64,000 nt of DNA from Adiantum capillus-veneris (GCA_014529385.2 CM043958.1:148835293-148899292); one strand, 5' to 3'. Counted from the first letter of the stretch, positions 20,960-33,256 are shown. Notes: generated from the letters alone by a model not told the origin. Numbers and translations: made by a program.

Positions 20960-23330
20960 CGAGGTATCTTGTTGATGTTTTTTAAATAGAAAATTTTATA
21001 ATTTGTGTGCTCTTTGTCCGATTGTACCGTCTGGATGCTTTGGCACATTGATTTCGTGAGCTGTCGGTAACAATGATGACAATTGTTGCTGAGATTTAAC
21101 TCTCCATTGGTATTTCGGTTTTTGGTTGATGAACTATTGTGGTGGAGTTTTTTGAGATTTAACTTTCCACTTATTCATCGGCTTTACAGTTTTTGGAGAA
21201 GATAAACGCTCCTTTGGTTTCCAAACCCATCTAATGCTAGTTTGTCTTCTGAAAGATGTTTTTCTCTGAGTGTTAGATGTGAAACTTCCTTCAGTATGGT
21301 AGATGAGTTTTTGGACACCCAAATTTGAGATGGATTTTCCTTGAGCTGTGCTTTTGGTACCCAAATTTACCTGACTCCTTACATGCTCCTGGTAGCATTT
21401 GGTTGACTAGAGGTTGGCGTAGATGGATTATTCCTTGTGTTTGTTTTGTGGGCGACCTCTTTTCCATTCCTCTTTGCTCGATGCAATTGGAACTAAGAGT
21501 TGTACTCCTTTAAATGATAGCTTAAGTTGATTGGTGTCCCAATCTGGTACTGCCTTGTATGTGCGCATCCATGAGATTCCAAGAATCATCGTTTCATTCA
21601 TATGTTCATTTGGTATGGACATAAATTGCCGAGGGCATGAAAATCCATTTACTATCACATTCAAGTTAACCACTCTCAATGCCGGTGTTGGGTTTTTGTT
21701 GCATCCTTTGATAGCAGATATTCCCGATGCTAAAGACTGATTCATAACTTTCTTGTAAGTGGAATAACTAACTCCATTTATTCGAGTGTTGTATCTACTA
21801 ATTCATTTGTGCTATGATTTTTCAATTATACATTGTGATGCAAGTTCAATTCCATCCAGCCATTGATCATCCATTGATACTAGATCATTTTGTGATTCCC
21901 ATAGTCATTTATCTCGCTCCAATGTGCTGATGGGAATAGGTGTTTGTTGATTTTTGAAAGAAGATTTCTTATTGAGTACTCAAAGTTGGGCTTCCTCGTG
22001 AGCTTCATCCACAACGTATTGTTGTTTAATATTTCTTTGCTTTGTTGCATGCACTTTCTCTAGCAAATCATTGGTTAGTGGCAAATGGTACTTCTTTAAA
22101 TGGCATCCACTAATCCAATTAGCCATTGCTTCACCATGTATAGTAGATAATTTAACTGTCCACTTGGGGATACATCTTCACGACAAAAGGTCCATTTCCC
22201 TTTTTCTTGAATTTGGGAATGTGTTGCTTAAGGGAATAAACTAAAACTAGGTCCCCTTTTTTGAATATTTTTGTGACAAGATGTGAATCAAAGAATCATT
22301 TTTGCTTTTGTTTTTGTTCCTAGATGTGAGCTACAGCTGTTAGCCTTTGTTCATCAAGCTTTTCTAAATATTCAAGTCTCACTGACAATTCATGTCATGT
22401 CCACTCAAGATCTTTAGCTACCCTTAGTGTTGGCAATAGAAATTCCATCTGTATTATGGCATCAAGACCATAAACAAGATTAAAGAGTGTAGTATTTAAA
22501 GATGTCTTGAATGAAACTCTATAAGCCCATAGAGCAGCATGTAGATTCATTTTCCAATCAGTTCGTCAAGAACTAACAAATTTAGTCAATACCAAACCAA
22601 GAATTTTATTCGTGTGCTTAGCTTGTCCATTTTCTTGTGGATGATATGGAGCGGATTTGTTATGGATAACCATAAATTCATTCAGTAGATACTCAATTAC
22701 CTCATTGAGGAAATGCGTTCCCCTATCACTGACAATTTCTACTGGAAGTCCATATCTTGTGAATACCAAGAATATGGTTGTGGTTCATATCTTGTGAATA
22801 CCAAGAATATGGTTGTGGTTCTAGTATCATTCTTCTTGGTTGCCTTAGCCTCTTCCCACTTTGTCAAATAGTCCGTAGCTACAATGATATAATGAGCTTG
22901 AGTTCTATAAGCAGGTGGCTATATTAGTCTGACAAAATCTATGCCCCATTTTGCAAAAGCTCTAGCTCCCATCATTGGTCTTAAAGGCATGATGTCTACC
23001 CTTGTTGGCATTTTTTCTCGTTGGCATGCATCACATCTTTGAACATATTCTTTGGCATCTACAAAAAGTATTGGCCATCGTATGCTTGCCATTAAAATTT
23101 CTCTAGCGATGGTTTCACTAGAAAAGTGACCTCTGGCAGCTAATCCAACATGTGCTTGTTCTAGAGTGGATATATATTCATCTTCATTTTCACAGAAATG
23201 CAATGTTGATCCTTTCCTCTCCGATACAATTGGTTTCCAATAAGAGCATAGTCTCTTGCTTCAATTTCAATAGCTCTTTGGCAGCATTTACTCATATCCT
23301 CCGGAAATGTTCTGCTTGCATTAGGAAAAG
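20960..23330 (-). pseudogene. Ty3/gypsy E2 3' half (integrase, retropepsin-like, tail)
   Basis: High to low coordinates: second H2C2 module (AHVGLAARGHFSSET, CDACQREKMPTRVD; zinc ligands intact) at 22919-23203, integrase core (SDRGTHFLNEVIEYL, ENGQAKHTNKIL) at 22566-22769, integrase C-terminus (22100-22300), retropepsin-like domain with DTT in place of DTG (about 21810) and MILGISWMRTY (21428-21745), and the basic tail RWVWKPKERLSSP (21134-21364). It is 5'-truncated near 23330 inside the linker between the two H2C2 modules. A 35-bp tandem duplication and many stops make it inactive. Confidence 0.85.
22751..22820. repeat. Exact 35-bp tandem duplication in E2 integrase
   Basis: Two identical 35-bp units (start CATATCTTGTGAATACC) lie head to tail at 22751-22785 and 22786-22820. 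The length is not a multiple of three, so the duplication itself shifts the integrase frame. Confidence 0.95.
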
Positions 23331-23688
23331 TTTGGACTCAAATTTGGGCCTTGTAAGAAATGCCATGTCAGCGTAGAGAGAGATAATAGAAAATTCATTT
23401 TAACCCTTTTTCAGAAATGTTTTCTAAAATATGGATATATTATTCATGCAAGTTATGTTTATGAAAAAACCCAAAAAGTATTCCAGTCATGATAACACTT
23501 CACTGTGTGCGACGGCTACTGAATTCAATGTCGAATATCTCAACCTTCTGCATTTTTAAAAACTAAGCTTTGTTTCCTCGCCTCCTTCTTCCCCCCATTC
23601 CCTCCTGTGTTTTCTCTTGTGTGTGCAATATTCAAATTGCCATTCTTCAACCGCCCCCACCTCCTTCTGCACACAGTTTTGATCAGTC

Positions 23689-26600
23689 ATGTCTCACTCG
23701 ACACTTGTAGCTTCTCCACAAAGAACTTCTACGAGGAACAGGAGAGATGTATATCACATGAACATAGAGCTCTCACGAGAGTATGAACCCCTCTGCAAGA
23801 AAAAAAAAACCGCAGATGCTTTCTGAAGCTTCGAAGGAGAGCTTAAGATCACAGGGCATGAAAAATGTGGACCTTTGGCTGGATGACAGAATGTATCCAA
23901 AGCATCCCATCACAAATTCCACCCCACCTTTTAAGGATATTACATCCTTAGTGAACTATGTCGGAGATGGCCACCAAGACTTGGATGGCTACACTAAACG
24001 ATTGGCTACAAGAAATGACGTTCTCCAACAAAAGAGAGATATTGTATACATCGAAAATGTCCGCTTATACCAGAAAGTCGTGCAATGTACTCAACAGGTT
24101 GAAGGTATCAAGGAGACCATCCGAAGGAGCTTACACAACAACTCAGAGACGAAAAAAATGGTGCTAGGCTTTGCCAAAGAGAAAGAAAACCAAGAGACAT
24201 CGAGGACTTGAAAGTTGGCTCGGGAGGAATTAAGAAAAGGGTGCTAGCCATCAAGTGAGTGCATCTATCCTTCTTAGGTTTATATTCATAAACTCTCACA
24301 TCTCTTACTGCTAACATGCTTGCATAGATCTTTGCATCACCCTGACAAAGAAGTGGAGCATAACACAACCACCTCCTCGGGCCATTACAGACTCATATTG
24401 AATCGCAAAAATGTAGTTGGCCTCTTGGATGATAAGCGCTATGGTAAGATTGTTGTTAAACAGCTTGACAGCCTGTTCAATGAGAATAAACTCCCTACAT
24501 GGGACATTCAATCAATTTTGGTTGAAGCTAGTATATCCAATAAGGGATATGCTGCCATTTTCAAGTATGTAGCATCATTTGCAGTGATGTTGTAACATTT
24601 AATGGTCTAGTAACTTGTGCGTATCGGAAAATAGCATGAACATAGTGAGCATTTCATTAGAATAGATTCTTAATGAGAATAACAAGAGTGCTTGGGTTGA
24701 GAGAACAACAAAAATCATAACACCTAGTTAGATATCATGACCATACTTCAAAAGAGAGAGCAATTAAGCAATTGACAACAGTTGAGGACCGGATTTGCAT
24801 GGAGCCGGTCCCCCCTCCAAAAGGCTTTGTATTATGGTTTCTCCCATCAAGAGAGACATTTTATAATACAATTCTTTGTGTTCCTTCAATACTAGCTAGT
24901 GCAATGAAGATGGAAACTTCAAGCACTAAGCAATACACTTATCAAACACAACATCAATTCCCTCATGGTCGCAAACCCAAGACCTCACACACCTTCGAAG
25001 ATGGTGAGAGCTAGCAGGGTATGAGAGTAGATTGAGAGGAAGGAGTAGTCTTACGAGAAAGATGTACATCTCCTCACATAATCACTCATATTATCATAGC
25101 TTAGCTTAGTAATTAGCATGGTAGAGGAGATCAGCATGCATTGAATCTTGGGTCTTGGTTGGATTTGCATCACAAATCCAAGAGTTGTTGGTATAGGCCT
25201 CCCTTCTCACAAGCTTGGAGTAGGTGATAAGCTTTCCATTAAAGCTTGAGAAGGAGAGAGAGAGAGAGTCTTCTTGCTCCACACATAGAGGTGTGAGTGT
25301 GTAAGTGAATAATGCCTTGGAAATATCATCCCCCTCTCTCTCTCATTGTCGACCCCTCTTGCTATTTGCTCATGCTCACTCCCTATTGGACCTCCCCAGG
25401 CTCAGCCAATGGAAATTAAGCAGCATAAGTGATAGACTTCTGACATGTGTCCCCCTTTCCCATTTTGTGAGAGATTTTGCTAATTAATTAATGCAACTAA
25501 ACTCTCATTGGACCCCTTTGTCTCCTGGCCAATAGGAATCAGGCAAGCCATTGAGCTGATGAATGCTCATTGAACCCCTAGGGAGACTATCCAATAGTCT
25601 TCTAGAGAGCTTAATTCTTATTGATTCTTTTATTTAGTGTTTTTAAATTAATTAAAATAGTCTTAATCTAGCCTAATTCTCATTGGTCCACCTCTAAGGT
25701 CATCCAATAGGATTTGAGTACACCTTGTGGGCATATGGGCTAGAGAGCTGACATGTGTCCCTCTTTCCCCTTGTGTACAAAGAAAGTTTGTGTGTGTGCG
25801 TGTGAGTTTCTCTCTCATCCCCTACTTCTTAGGCTCGCCCCCTCCTTTGTAGGTCTTGAAAAAGACTTTTGGGACCCACACAAAGCATCCAAGTTCCCTA
25901 GGCTTTTGACCTTTGGGCACAACCTTTGAATTTTGGAACCTAGCATTTTGGAAGTCTTAATGGGCTGAACCCTAAGGTCTTTGGAGCCCATTGTTGCACA
26001 TAGCGCTTTTGCAGATGGCCCCCCCTTTGGATCCCTATTTTCCCTCCTTTGGATCCCTATTGTGGCCGTTCTGCCAGCTTAACCAATATTCTAGCCTTTT
26101 CTCCTCTGGCACTTCCCCATATTAAATGATCAATTTAACATGAGAAAATCATTTAGGACAATTAGATATTAGTTATTATGATAGATGTTCCACTAGAAAA
26201 GGGTTTTGCATCATTTGCAATGCTGTTCCACTAGAAAAGGGTTTTGATTCTTAATTCCTCTTACTCAGGTCTATGGAAAGAGAGGTCAAAAAGTTCCACA
26301 TCAAGCACACGCTTCTTCCAAACCCTTTCTCTATTCAAAAAACAAGACGGGAAGTCAATGAGGAGGTTCTTCAAAAGCTAGGAAGTCCTTTCCACATTGG
26401 ATCGACATATAGATCACCAAAAGGAGAAGAAATGGTCTATGAAAATTATAACAATATTTTTTATAATATCATCGCACTGCAGTCATACATTGTGCAGCTG
26501 TTCAATGTCATTGATGAAAAGTGCAATGGCGTCCTGAAGTTTGTCATCAAGCTAGATGAATGCGAGCTTGTAAAGGAGGCAAAGGTTGAGCGATTCACAA

Positions 26601-26725
26601 TCACACTTATGAATAGAACTCTGGATGCAAGCATTGGACTGGATGATCCTCAAAACTTTAGTGTGCAATATGAGCACAACATTTTTCTTCTTGCGACGTT
26701 CAAGGTTCGTAGAAGTTATGTTTAA
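23689..26725 (+). pseudogene. Unrecognised three-exon gene, frameshifted
   Basis: Three segments join with consistent splice phase: exon 1 23689-24254 (donor GTGAGT), exon 2 24328-24564 (acceptor CATAG, donor GTATGT), exon 3 26269-26725 (acceptor ACTCAG). Each junction restores a Lys codon followed by Ser. Exon 1 begins MSHSTLVASP and includes a helical, probably coiled-coil part (NDVLQQKRDIVYIENVRL). It has two apparent frameshifts: one at the A10 run 23800-23809 and one near 24200. Exons 2-3 contain NRKNVVGLLDDKRYGK, LPTWDIQSILVEAS and VIKLDECELVKEAKVERF. I do not recognise the family. It could be a host gene or a transposon-derived protein. Exon 3 may continue past a weak GTTCGT donor at 26713. 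Confidence 0.55.
25384..25785. repeat. Repeated ATTGG-CCAAT pairs within the long intron
   Basis: Four blocks each hold ATTGG (once ATTGA) and, 21-22 nt later, CCAAT: 25385/25406, 25507/25529, 25569/25591 and 25682/25704. Blocks one and four are followed by nearly the same TGACATGTGTCCC.CTTTCCC segment (25439 and 25751), so part of this is a roughly 310-bp diverged tandem duplication. The 1.7-kb intron also contains a 22-bp repeat, GTTCCACTAGAAAAGG..., at 26187 and 26225. Confidence 0.6.
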
Positions 26726-26829
26726 GATAATTTATCGTTATGTGGGAGTTGAATGCTTTTGAATGTGCATTGTAAAAAGTTCAAAATTATCCTTTCACGT
26801 GTCCACTAAGAACTTCGATATATTGAATT

Positions 26830-28270
26830 GGGTTTTTCATCAAACAACATTCATGATGAATATTGTTAGTCAGGGATTGTTTAAAAGGACCTCATGCTTC
26901 AAAATGCCTTGGTTGACATGTATCCAAAATGTGATGTACTTCCAAAAGCGCAAAAAATGCTTGACAAGTAATCTCTTAGAGTGCATTGATTGCGGAATTT
27001 GCCGAACACAAGCAAACATAGAGAGGAAGAGAATGGGTCTTTAAAGAGCTTCCTCTTTGGGATGTTGTCTCTTGGAACACACAGATTGCAAGGTATGCAC
27101 AACAAGGACAAGGCCATCAAGATCTACAGGATGTTGTCTCTTGGAACACACATTGCAAGGTATGCACAACAAGGACAAGGCCAGCAAGCTCTCCACTTTT
27201 TTACGTGGATGTGAGGGGAGGAAATATCTTCATATGCAATCACCTAGGGTTGCATCTTCAAGGCATGTAGAGCTACACAAGATGCTGATATGGGTAGCAA
27301 AGTTCACGATGATTTTGTTATTCAACGGCTGTTGAAAAAGGACATCGTACCTTGGTTGACATGTATGCCAAATGAGGTGTACTTTAAAGCTTCCTCTGGC
27401 AATGTTTTCTCTTGCAACATGCTGGTTGCAAAGTATGTGCAACAGTGGCACTGCCAGCACCTTCCAGGGCTATTTTCAATAGATGAAAGGTAAGGGAGTC
27501 TCCCCAAATGCCATCATCTATGCGTCTATGTTGAAGGCACATGGCACTACGCAAGACATTGATGTGGGCAAAAGAGTTCATTATGATTTATTATTTAGGG
27601 ACGGTTAAATAGGATCTTCTTATCCAGATTGTCATCTCTTGGAGTGCATTGATTGTGTAATTTTCCAAACACGAGAAAATATGGAGAGGAAGAGAATGGG
27701 TCTTTATTTTGTGAGCTCACGCCTTAATTTGCTAAGATAAATAAGTTGAGCCAAGACAATAGGATACATGCCGATGTTTGTTGTAGTGAGTTATTTGAGA
27801 AGAACCCATACTTAGGGAATATGTTATGTGTATATATGTCAATTGTAATGCACTTGTCAAAGTGCAACAAGTCTTTAATGAGCTTCCTCTTTGGGATGTT
27901 GTCTCTTGGAACACACACATTGCAAGTTACGGATAGGGCCAACAAGCTCTCCGCGCTATTTTCAGCGGATGCAAGGGGAGGGAATTTCTACATATGCAAT
28001 CACCTACGCTTGCATCTTGAAGGTATGTGGAATTACACAAGATGCTGATATGGGTAGTAAAATTCACGATGATATTGTTAGTCGGTAGTGGTTGAAAAAG
28101 GATGTCATGCCTTGGTTGGCATGTATGCCAAATGAGATGTACTTTATAGCTTCCTCCCGTGATGTCATCTCTTGGAACACATTGATTTTAGGGTATGTAC
28201 AACAGTGGCATGAGTTAAGTCCTCTAAAAACTTCTTGTTCTCCATCTAAAGCAGTCTGCAAGTGTCTCAC
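26830..28270 (+). pseudogene. PPR (PLS-type) pseudogene, block 2
   Basis: Recurring plus-strand pieces are DLMLQNALVDMYPKCDVLPKAQK (26890s), ELPLWDVVSWNTQIARYAQQGQG (27050s), a partial duplicate DVVSWNTHCKVC (27130s), and YFQRMQGEGISTYAITYACILK (27960s). Then come GITQDADMGSKIHDDIV (28030s) and RDVISWNTLILGYVQQWHE (28150s). These are PPR repeats in the P-L-S style of plant RNA-editing factors. Frames shift repeatedly and stops interrupt all repeats. Roughly three copies of the same two-repeat block follow one another, so internal duplication also occurred. Confidence 0.85.
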
Positions 28271-29109
28271 TTTCCCCACATCTCCTCATGAGATTGTAAA
28301 AATGTGAGCCTCAGGTTCTCTTGTTCATTTGTTCAAGAGATGGCCATTTGCTCACCAAACCTTTGAAGTAGTCATTCATTTCTCTCAGAGTGGGCTTATG
28401 GGAGAATTGAAGTTTGTAAATACCCTAGGGGATTCATGATCTAACTGAGTAAAACTAGTCAAAGAGTGTGTAGCAGAGTGACTGGCAACGTACTTAAAGG
28501 AGCCACTTTTGTTGATAACTAGATGTACCCTCAATGTGTCTTAATTTGACTTTCAAACTATGTGCCCGATTAGCCTAGACTTTGGCTACTTGTCCAATAC
28601 TGACCCATCCAAAGCTGATGTAAATCAGCCCTTGACTTGCTCCAAATCAGCCCTTATCTATGACCGGCTTGATGCAAAATTTGATGTGTGACGATTAAAA
28701 AATCCCCAAAATTCATTTGAGTTCTAGTGCACACCGGTGACCAATAGTTACAAGTAATCAACCTAGGTCAAGTCACTCCCCCCGCCAAATATGATGCCCC
28801 CCTCCCTTATTTTTAAGCTTTGGAGATAAATTATTGGGGGCCTGCCCCTAGCTTATACGCTTATGTAACTTGTAAAAAAAACCCCCTCCCCTGCACTTAC
28901 GTGGTGTGGTAAGTTTTCCATGGTGAGTCCCCCGAGGTGTATACTTTTGATTAATGTTTCCTCTACATCCAACCTCAACTTGTTGATCATGACCATATAA
29001 TCCAGTCGTGGCTACTTGACTGGAAGCCTTGTTGTGGTCGCACACTTTCTCCCCCTTCGAAACTACCTTTGAGGCTTCAATAATTTAGACATAAAAGGAA
29101 CAAGGAGAA
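28271..29109. other. Unassigned stretch
   Basis: No family recognised. On the minus strand at about 28330-28440 a short frame PTLREMNDYFKGLVSKWPS reads like protein but matches nothing I know. The rest looks non-coding. Confidence 0.35.
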
Positions 29110-29207
29110 TGACCTCCTTGTCTTGAATCTTGGTCTTAACATTTTTTATGGTGTCAGAACTTTCATCCTCCAAGGGGATGATTTTAATAGTGAGGTTTGA
29201 TCTGCAT
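29110..29207 (-). pseudogene. Ubiquitin gene fragment
   Basis: The minus strand begins ATGCAGATC (Met-Gln-Ile) at 29207 and, after a frameshift, reads LEDESSDTIKNVKTKIQDKE. Ubiquitin residues 15-34 read [20 protein letters not shown] in plants, so most positions agree. Only about the first half of one ubiquitin unit is present and the reading is broken, so no functional ubiquitin is made. It lies about 1.1 kb from the LAMMER-kinase exons on the same strand. Confidence 0.7.
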
Positions 29208-30301
29208 GGCTACAGGCTAGGGAACGCAAAAAGTAACAAAGCCTTTGGGTACAAAATAGTACAAGCAATGTATTGATCAATGCACTTGATGAAAGATTTA
29301 AGAGAAACATTAAGACAGTTAAAACCCATCCGACATCGTAGCAGCTGTCTCAAGAGCTTGTCAAAAGTAAGGTTGTGCTTCTTGCTACCCTCATGGGTGT
29401 TATAATGTTAAAGCTCCATGGTTCTCACAAAATATTGTAGTACAAAAGAGAAGTAATGCCCACATTAAGCATTTTCAAGGGTGATGTGTAGAGAAAGATT
29501 GTGTGTGCGAGAAAGGGAGGTGCAATCCCAAAAGAAGTAATGATAGTAGCCTTACCATTCTTGGCATTCTCCTCCTCCAGCTACTCGTCATCACATGCAC
29601 CATACTTGGCCATGTCTTCAAGTCAATGAGCAAAGATGCAATCATAGAAGTGCATGAAAATCTTGATTGATGTTACAAGTCAACAAGCTGGAATGGCACA
29701 ATCCTAAATAAGTCAAAACTAGAAGCCTCTAGAGTCGATGAGGAACCAACCCCAACACGATGTCACGTGTTGCCCTAACTCCACCCATAGCATTCCTTTA
29801 TTGAAAGTGAAACTTCCTTGGCCATTGGCTTAGCTCCTACCTCCTTACAAACAAGCCACCCAACCCACTGTGTCTGCTTGCCCTTCTTCACCCTGTCTAT
29901 AGAGATCAGAGATAGCTTACCAACCCTATAACTTTAACCTTGCCCCTGTCCTCGGTGCTTCCACTCTCCCACTCAGGCAGTGCTGCCACCATTGTCAAGT
30001 TGTTGTCCTTATGAGCCACCTTGTCATCCCCAATAATCATCCATCGGAAAATGCTTATGCCCTCTCTAGAAATGGAACCATATGGCCCCACTTACTGGGA
30101 GCCTAGTCATTCGTCGAACATTCCTTATGCTATCTCTAGGAATCACACTATTCGGCTAGTTTAGTGCGTCCCAGTGTGTGAAATATTTTTTTCTTTTTGA
30201 GTGCACAAGAACACAAGGCACCAATCAACATTACAAGGAAGTGTAATTACCTCCAAAGTGAGTAAATTGCATCTTTGCACATGTGAAAGTAACTACTTTA
30301 C
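29208..30301. other. Stretch between host-gene fragments
   Basis: On the minus strand around 29690-29555 a frame reads FMHFYDCIFAH*LEDMAKYG followed by LEEENAKN and a GTAAGG donor-like site. It could be another captured exon with two stops, but I cannot name it. The remainder shows no domain. Confidence 0.3.
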
Positions 30302-30760
30302 TCTTTTGCTAATCTCCAAAGAAATAGGCGCGAGAACCCACTCCATCATGGCCAGATGTTCCAAGTTCTTGTGTGTTTGGAAAAATGCCTCACCCTACAA
30401 CGCAGTTAGTATGTCAAAAAACAAAGGCAAAGACATTGCTAAGCCTGAAAAAGGATAGCAAGATTAAAGGCTTACAATGCACAACTTGGCAAGAATACAT
30501 CCAATGCTCCACATGTCGCATGGGTAACTCCACCCAAGCCCTTCTACACACAAAGCAAACTTGCAAGACAAAATGAAAAGATAACGACGTTCACAACATC
30601 ATGTTACTGACAGCCCAAGCTCACCAAGAATAACTTTAGAAGCTTGATAGCATCTTGTTGAGACAATTGCATAGTGATGTCAACTTTCGAACACAACACT
30701 ACCAAAATCAATGAGTTGACACTTTGCAGCAGAGAACGGCCATGCCGAATTCATGAGGGC
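30302..30760 (-). pseudogene. LAMMER (AFC/CLK-type) protein kinase fragment with introns
   Basis: Three consecutive minus-strand exons of a LAMMER dual-specificity kinase, the family that phosphorylates SR splicing factors. Exon A (30760-30625) reads QLIDFGSVVFES*HHYAIVS then TRCYQASKVIL, covering the DFG and activation segments. Exon B (30540-30476) is GLGWSYPCDMWSIGCILAKL. Exon C (30394-30302) is GEAFFQTHKNLEHLAMMEWV, with the family signature EHLAMMER changed to EHLAMMEW. Introns have GT-AG borders and the joins keep phase (exon A ends GTGAGC; exon B donor GTAAGC; exon C donor GTAAAG). One in-frame stop in exon A and the absence of other exons nearby make it a truncated genomic copy, not a retrocopy. 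Confidence 0.85.
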
Positions 30761-33256
30761 AGCAACATCATTTGCACACTTGAGCACCCCTTGTTAGTTG
30801 GCCTCCAATACTTGGTCCAAATCACCACCCATGCTTTAGTTTGTAGTCCAGTCTACACGCAACTGCTCGCTCCATTTAGTAAGCACAAGTTAGAGCAACA
30901 ATTAGGGATGTAGTTAGAGCCACGCTTATCAAGGCCTTTGTGTCGCGTGATCTAGCTTACCCTGATTTTGCATGCATCATCTCGCTTGCCTATTAGCGTC
31001 TATAGCCTGAAACAATCAATCTTGAAATCCAAGTCGACGGCTGATCAACTGGGGCACTAGAGGCAATGAGCTAATCATCAGTATGCACATGTGCTCAAAA
31101 CTCAATCCCCCACACTACTAGTGACAGTTTTGATTCTTCAACAAATCATGATGTCAATGCCCCCCACGATCATTCCTTTACAGCTCAATCCATGCAATAA
31201 TGGACCACTAACTTCATCAACCAATCAAAAAAAAAAATTACTTTTAACAAGTGATAATATCACGAGGCTTGCCTACAAGATAAAAGATGAGCAAATATAT
31301 GAGAAGTACATAAGGTAAAACATGAGCAAGTATATATGAAGTGTATGTGAAGTAGAGCTTGTGGCCAGGAAATTTGTATAGAGAATAGCGTTTACCAAAT
31401 AGTAACAAGGCTTAAATCATCACGGCCCACAAAATTAAACAAAAAAATCACCTTGACTATTCAATGCAAATTGCTTACCTTTGTAACAAGGTCACAATTG
31501 TGTAAAAAAAAAAAGATAAGAAATAGTGTGTAACCCACTAGGAAAAACAAATATTAATTATCTTTCACATGACCTACATGCACATAAGATAATGCTTGGT
31601 TAATGCCCCTTCACGAAATAAAAAGAAAAAAGTTTTCCATCAGTAGCTTGTTATGTGGCTAGTATGTTAATGGGCAGCCTTTTTCAAACGTCCACAATAA
31701 CTCCATGTAGGCCAACAACTAGTGAAAATTCAGTAGACCTATCATAACCTCAACTACAACAAAAAATTATTGTAATCATCTCGTTAGAGATGGGTACTCT
31801 TTAACATTTTGTATTATTATACTCTAATGAGATGGAATCACCAAGCTTACAAATCATGAGATGCACTTCTCTAAAAACAAGCGAAGGATTTACAAATTTT
31901 TAACTTCCACCCTAAACCACTCTTGGAGAAAAAACAATATCATTGAGAAAATAAGGTAAATGTCAAGTAAAGGTTCGTCTTTGCTTGGGCTAGAACTTGC
32001 GTTGAAACTTAAAATTATTTGAATGCACGAAAGAGGAAGAAAAAACTATTGCAAATTTGCAAAGTATAGTTAGAACTTCATGTGGCTACATCTTAACAAG
32101 GAGTAAATTAGACCACTCATGAAGAACGACTTTCTTACACAGTTCCAAAAATGCCTTGCTCATTTAGCCCCAAAGGACAAGGACAAGCTGTCCTTTCCCC
32201 ACAACATACTCAAAATTCAATCACATTCGTCCAAAAAACAAGCAAACATCACCTTTACACTTAACTTGTTTTCTAACTTCTAAATGGAAAACATTTCTCA
32301 ATGTTCCCATAGAAGTTTCAATAAAAGAGTGATATAAGATACTCAAAAGTAAAAATGGACTATGAATTTGCAAGTTCATAGCATGATAGGAAAGTAAGTG
32401 TGTGCTTACCGCATAAGTAGAATGGCAACACACTCTTTGCATGTTTTTTTTCGCAGCAACAAAATCCAAATCCTTCAACAACCCTTGAGCTACATTTTGT
32501 ATAGAGGAGATTTTGGCCACTAGAGTTTCTAAAGTCCAAAATCGGCGTTCCACTTCGGGGCATAGGCTTGTCCACAAGTTTTGCTTCCATTAGCAAGCCT
32601 TGAAATAAAGCATGTTAAGACATAGCCAGAAGAGAAAACAATGAGCTTTTTCAAAGCAAGAACTCCTTTCTTGAAGGAAGTATCATATAAGAAATATTGT
32701 ATGTCCATGAGACAGACCGTATATATACTTGTACATGCTTGGGAAAACAGAGGAAGCCAGATAAAAATGAGAAGGGGAAGGATTCTTTCTAGGGTGCTTC
32801 TCTCTACATTAGAAAGAGAAATGCAGTACAAGAGCCTGCGAAAAGGAGAATCCTCAGGCCTTCACAGCTTCCAGGCTTGCACCTTCCTTAGCAATGACGT
32901 CTCGTAGACCTCTTGGATTTTCAATCCGACTATGGTTTGGAAGACGCAGGTGCCATTGTTACCACTTGGGTATAAGTCGGCATGCTTTAGCATTTGCTGT
33001 GTGATCTCTCCATAGAACTCTTTTGAAATGTTGCTGAAATGGATCTCAACATAAATAAGCTCCTCTAGCTTGTCAAATTGCCCATCCATCTCCAAGAAAG
33101 TCACATGGATGCACAAAACAATTGAGGATATGCTGGTAATGTAGGCACAATAAATAGCATTATGATCAATGATGTGAATTCTCTGCAAGCATTTTCCATC
33201 ATAACAACCCTGATACTTGGAACCATTTGTCGCAATACGCATAAGCATATGCAATA
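30761..33256. other. Unassigned stretch, several anonymous frames
   Basis: I find no further kinase exons. Minus-strand frames at 32221-32577 (EVERRFWTLETLVAKISSI, QGLLKDLDFVAAKKNMQR) and 32862-33254 (130 residues, GQFDKLEELIYVEIHFSN) read like protein but belong to no family I recognise. They may be further host-gene exons in the same block as the ubiquitin and kinase pieces. Confidence 0.3.

Noticed and set aside
29110-29207. Functional ubiquitin gene
   Set aside because: Only about 33 codons remain, with a frameshift and without the C-terminal Gly-Gly.
32862-33254. 130-residue minus-strand ORF as a gene
   Set aside because: Protein-like but unmatched, without clear splice or promoter context; mentioned only as an anonymous frame.
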